Below are positions 42,728 through 42,754 of a stretch of 42,754 nt of DNA, in pieces; the stretch's first letter is position 1; every line of letters begins with the position of its first letter. Below the pieces are notes generated by a model. It had not been told where the DNA came from, made no database searches, and saw only the letters and a list, made by a program, of their open reading frames with translations. The position numbers were made by a program, and so were the translations under genes. The stretch comes from Planctomycetota bacterium (GTDB taxonomy: Bacteria; Planctomycetota; UBA1135; GCA-002748355): positions 1-42,754 of the forward strand of contig JALUUL010000045.1 in the NCBI GenBank assembly GCA_027021385.1. The letters run 5' to 3'.

Positions 42728-42754
42728 GTTTTTCTCTCCTTCCAAGGACTACCA

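Larger units (their letters stand above)
40490..42754. other. Segment of clearly lower GC content
   Basis: From about 40490 to the right edge the base composition changes: the 60-base line at 40801 has 27 G+C, against 37 in the line at 33001, and A/T runs such as CAAAAAAAG appear that are absent elsewhere in the window. Two genes on the minus strand occupy it, both exported. No integrase, transposase, tRNA or direct repeat marks the left boundary, so the segment could be a transferred island or simply genes under different codon pressure. The right border lies outside the window. Confidence 0.6.

Overview
The window looks like a chromosomal segment of a high-GC planctomycete or a close relative. 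The clues are a DUF1800/DUF1501 pair with a twin-arginine leader, a TPR protein carrying two RNA polymerase alpha C-terminal domains, many secreted beta-propeller proteins and lipoproteins, a GCxGSAGxPxL C-terminal module shared by two exported proteins, and a bacterial Tsr3-like gene. LPS-type genes (GT9 and a Kdo-kinase-like gene) indicate a diderm envelope. The assignment rests on gene content only; no rRNA or other phylogenetic marker was compared.

Layout. 1-7000: housekeeping genes, namely trigger factor (cut by the left edge), a HEAT/TPR exported protein, mnmG, ruvA and the TPR/double alpha-CTD protein. 7000-16000: a glycosyltransferase, then a plus-strand run of a propeller lipoprotein, a GCS2-like amidoligase fused to CBS domains, an AstE/AspA-type metallohydrolase, folE and an old-yellow-enzyme-type oxidoreductase. 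16000-18300: a long non-coding stretch with a strong inverted repeat, a ClpX variant without zinc finger but with a new C-terminal extension, and a tRNA-Met. 18400-26500: a MATE exporter, a membrane-anchored carboxypeptidase-regulatory-like protein, an exported protein translationally coupled to DUF1800 and DUF1501 proteins, and a NYN-LOTUS protein. 26700-35000: lon, followed by three exported proteins (an 11-repeat TolB-like lipoprotein, a serine hydrolase, a seven-repeat SBBP propeller). 35000-38600: Tsr3-like protein, GT9 glycosyltransferase, Kdo-kinase-like protein and a CbiX-like lipoprotein. 38600-42754: an accessory-looking end with an HhH/PD-(D/E)XK-like nuclease, then a clearly AT-richer segment with a large exported protein and a six-cysteine secreted mini-protein.

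Themes. Proteostasis (trigger factor, ClpX variant, Lon) and exported beta-rich proteins recur. The most unusual parts are the ClpX variant, the GCS2-CBS/AstE pair, the TPR-alpha-CTD protein beside ruvA, the lipid-anchored chelatase-like protein, the orphan nuclease and the composition-shifted right end. No CRISPR array, insertion sequence, integrase or phage gene was seen. Promoters were picked by eye from -35/-10 likeness and spacing, and are tentative.
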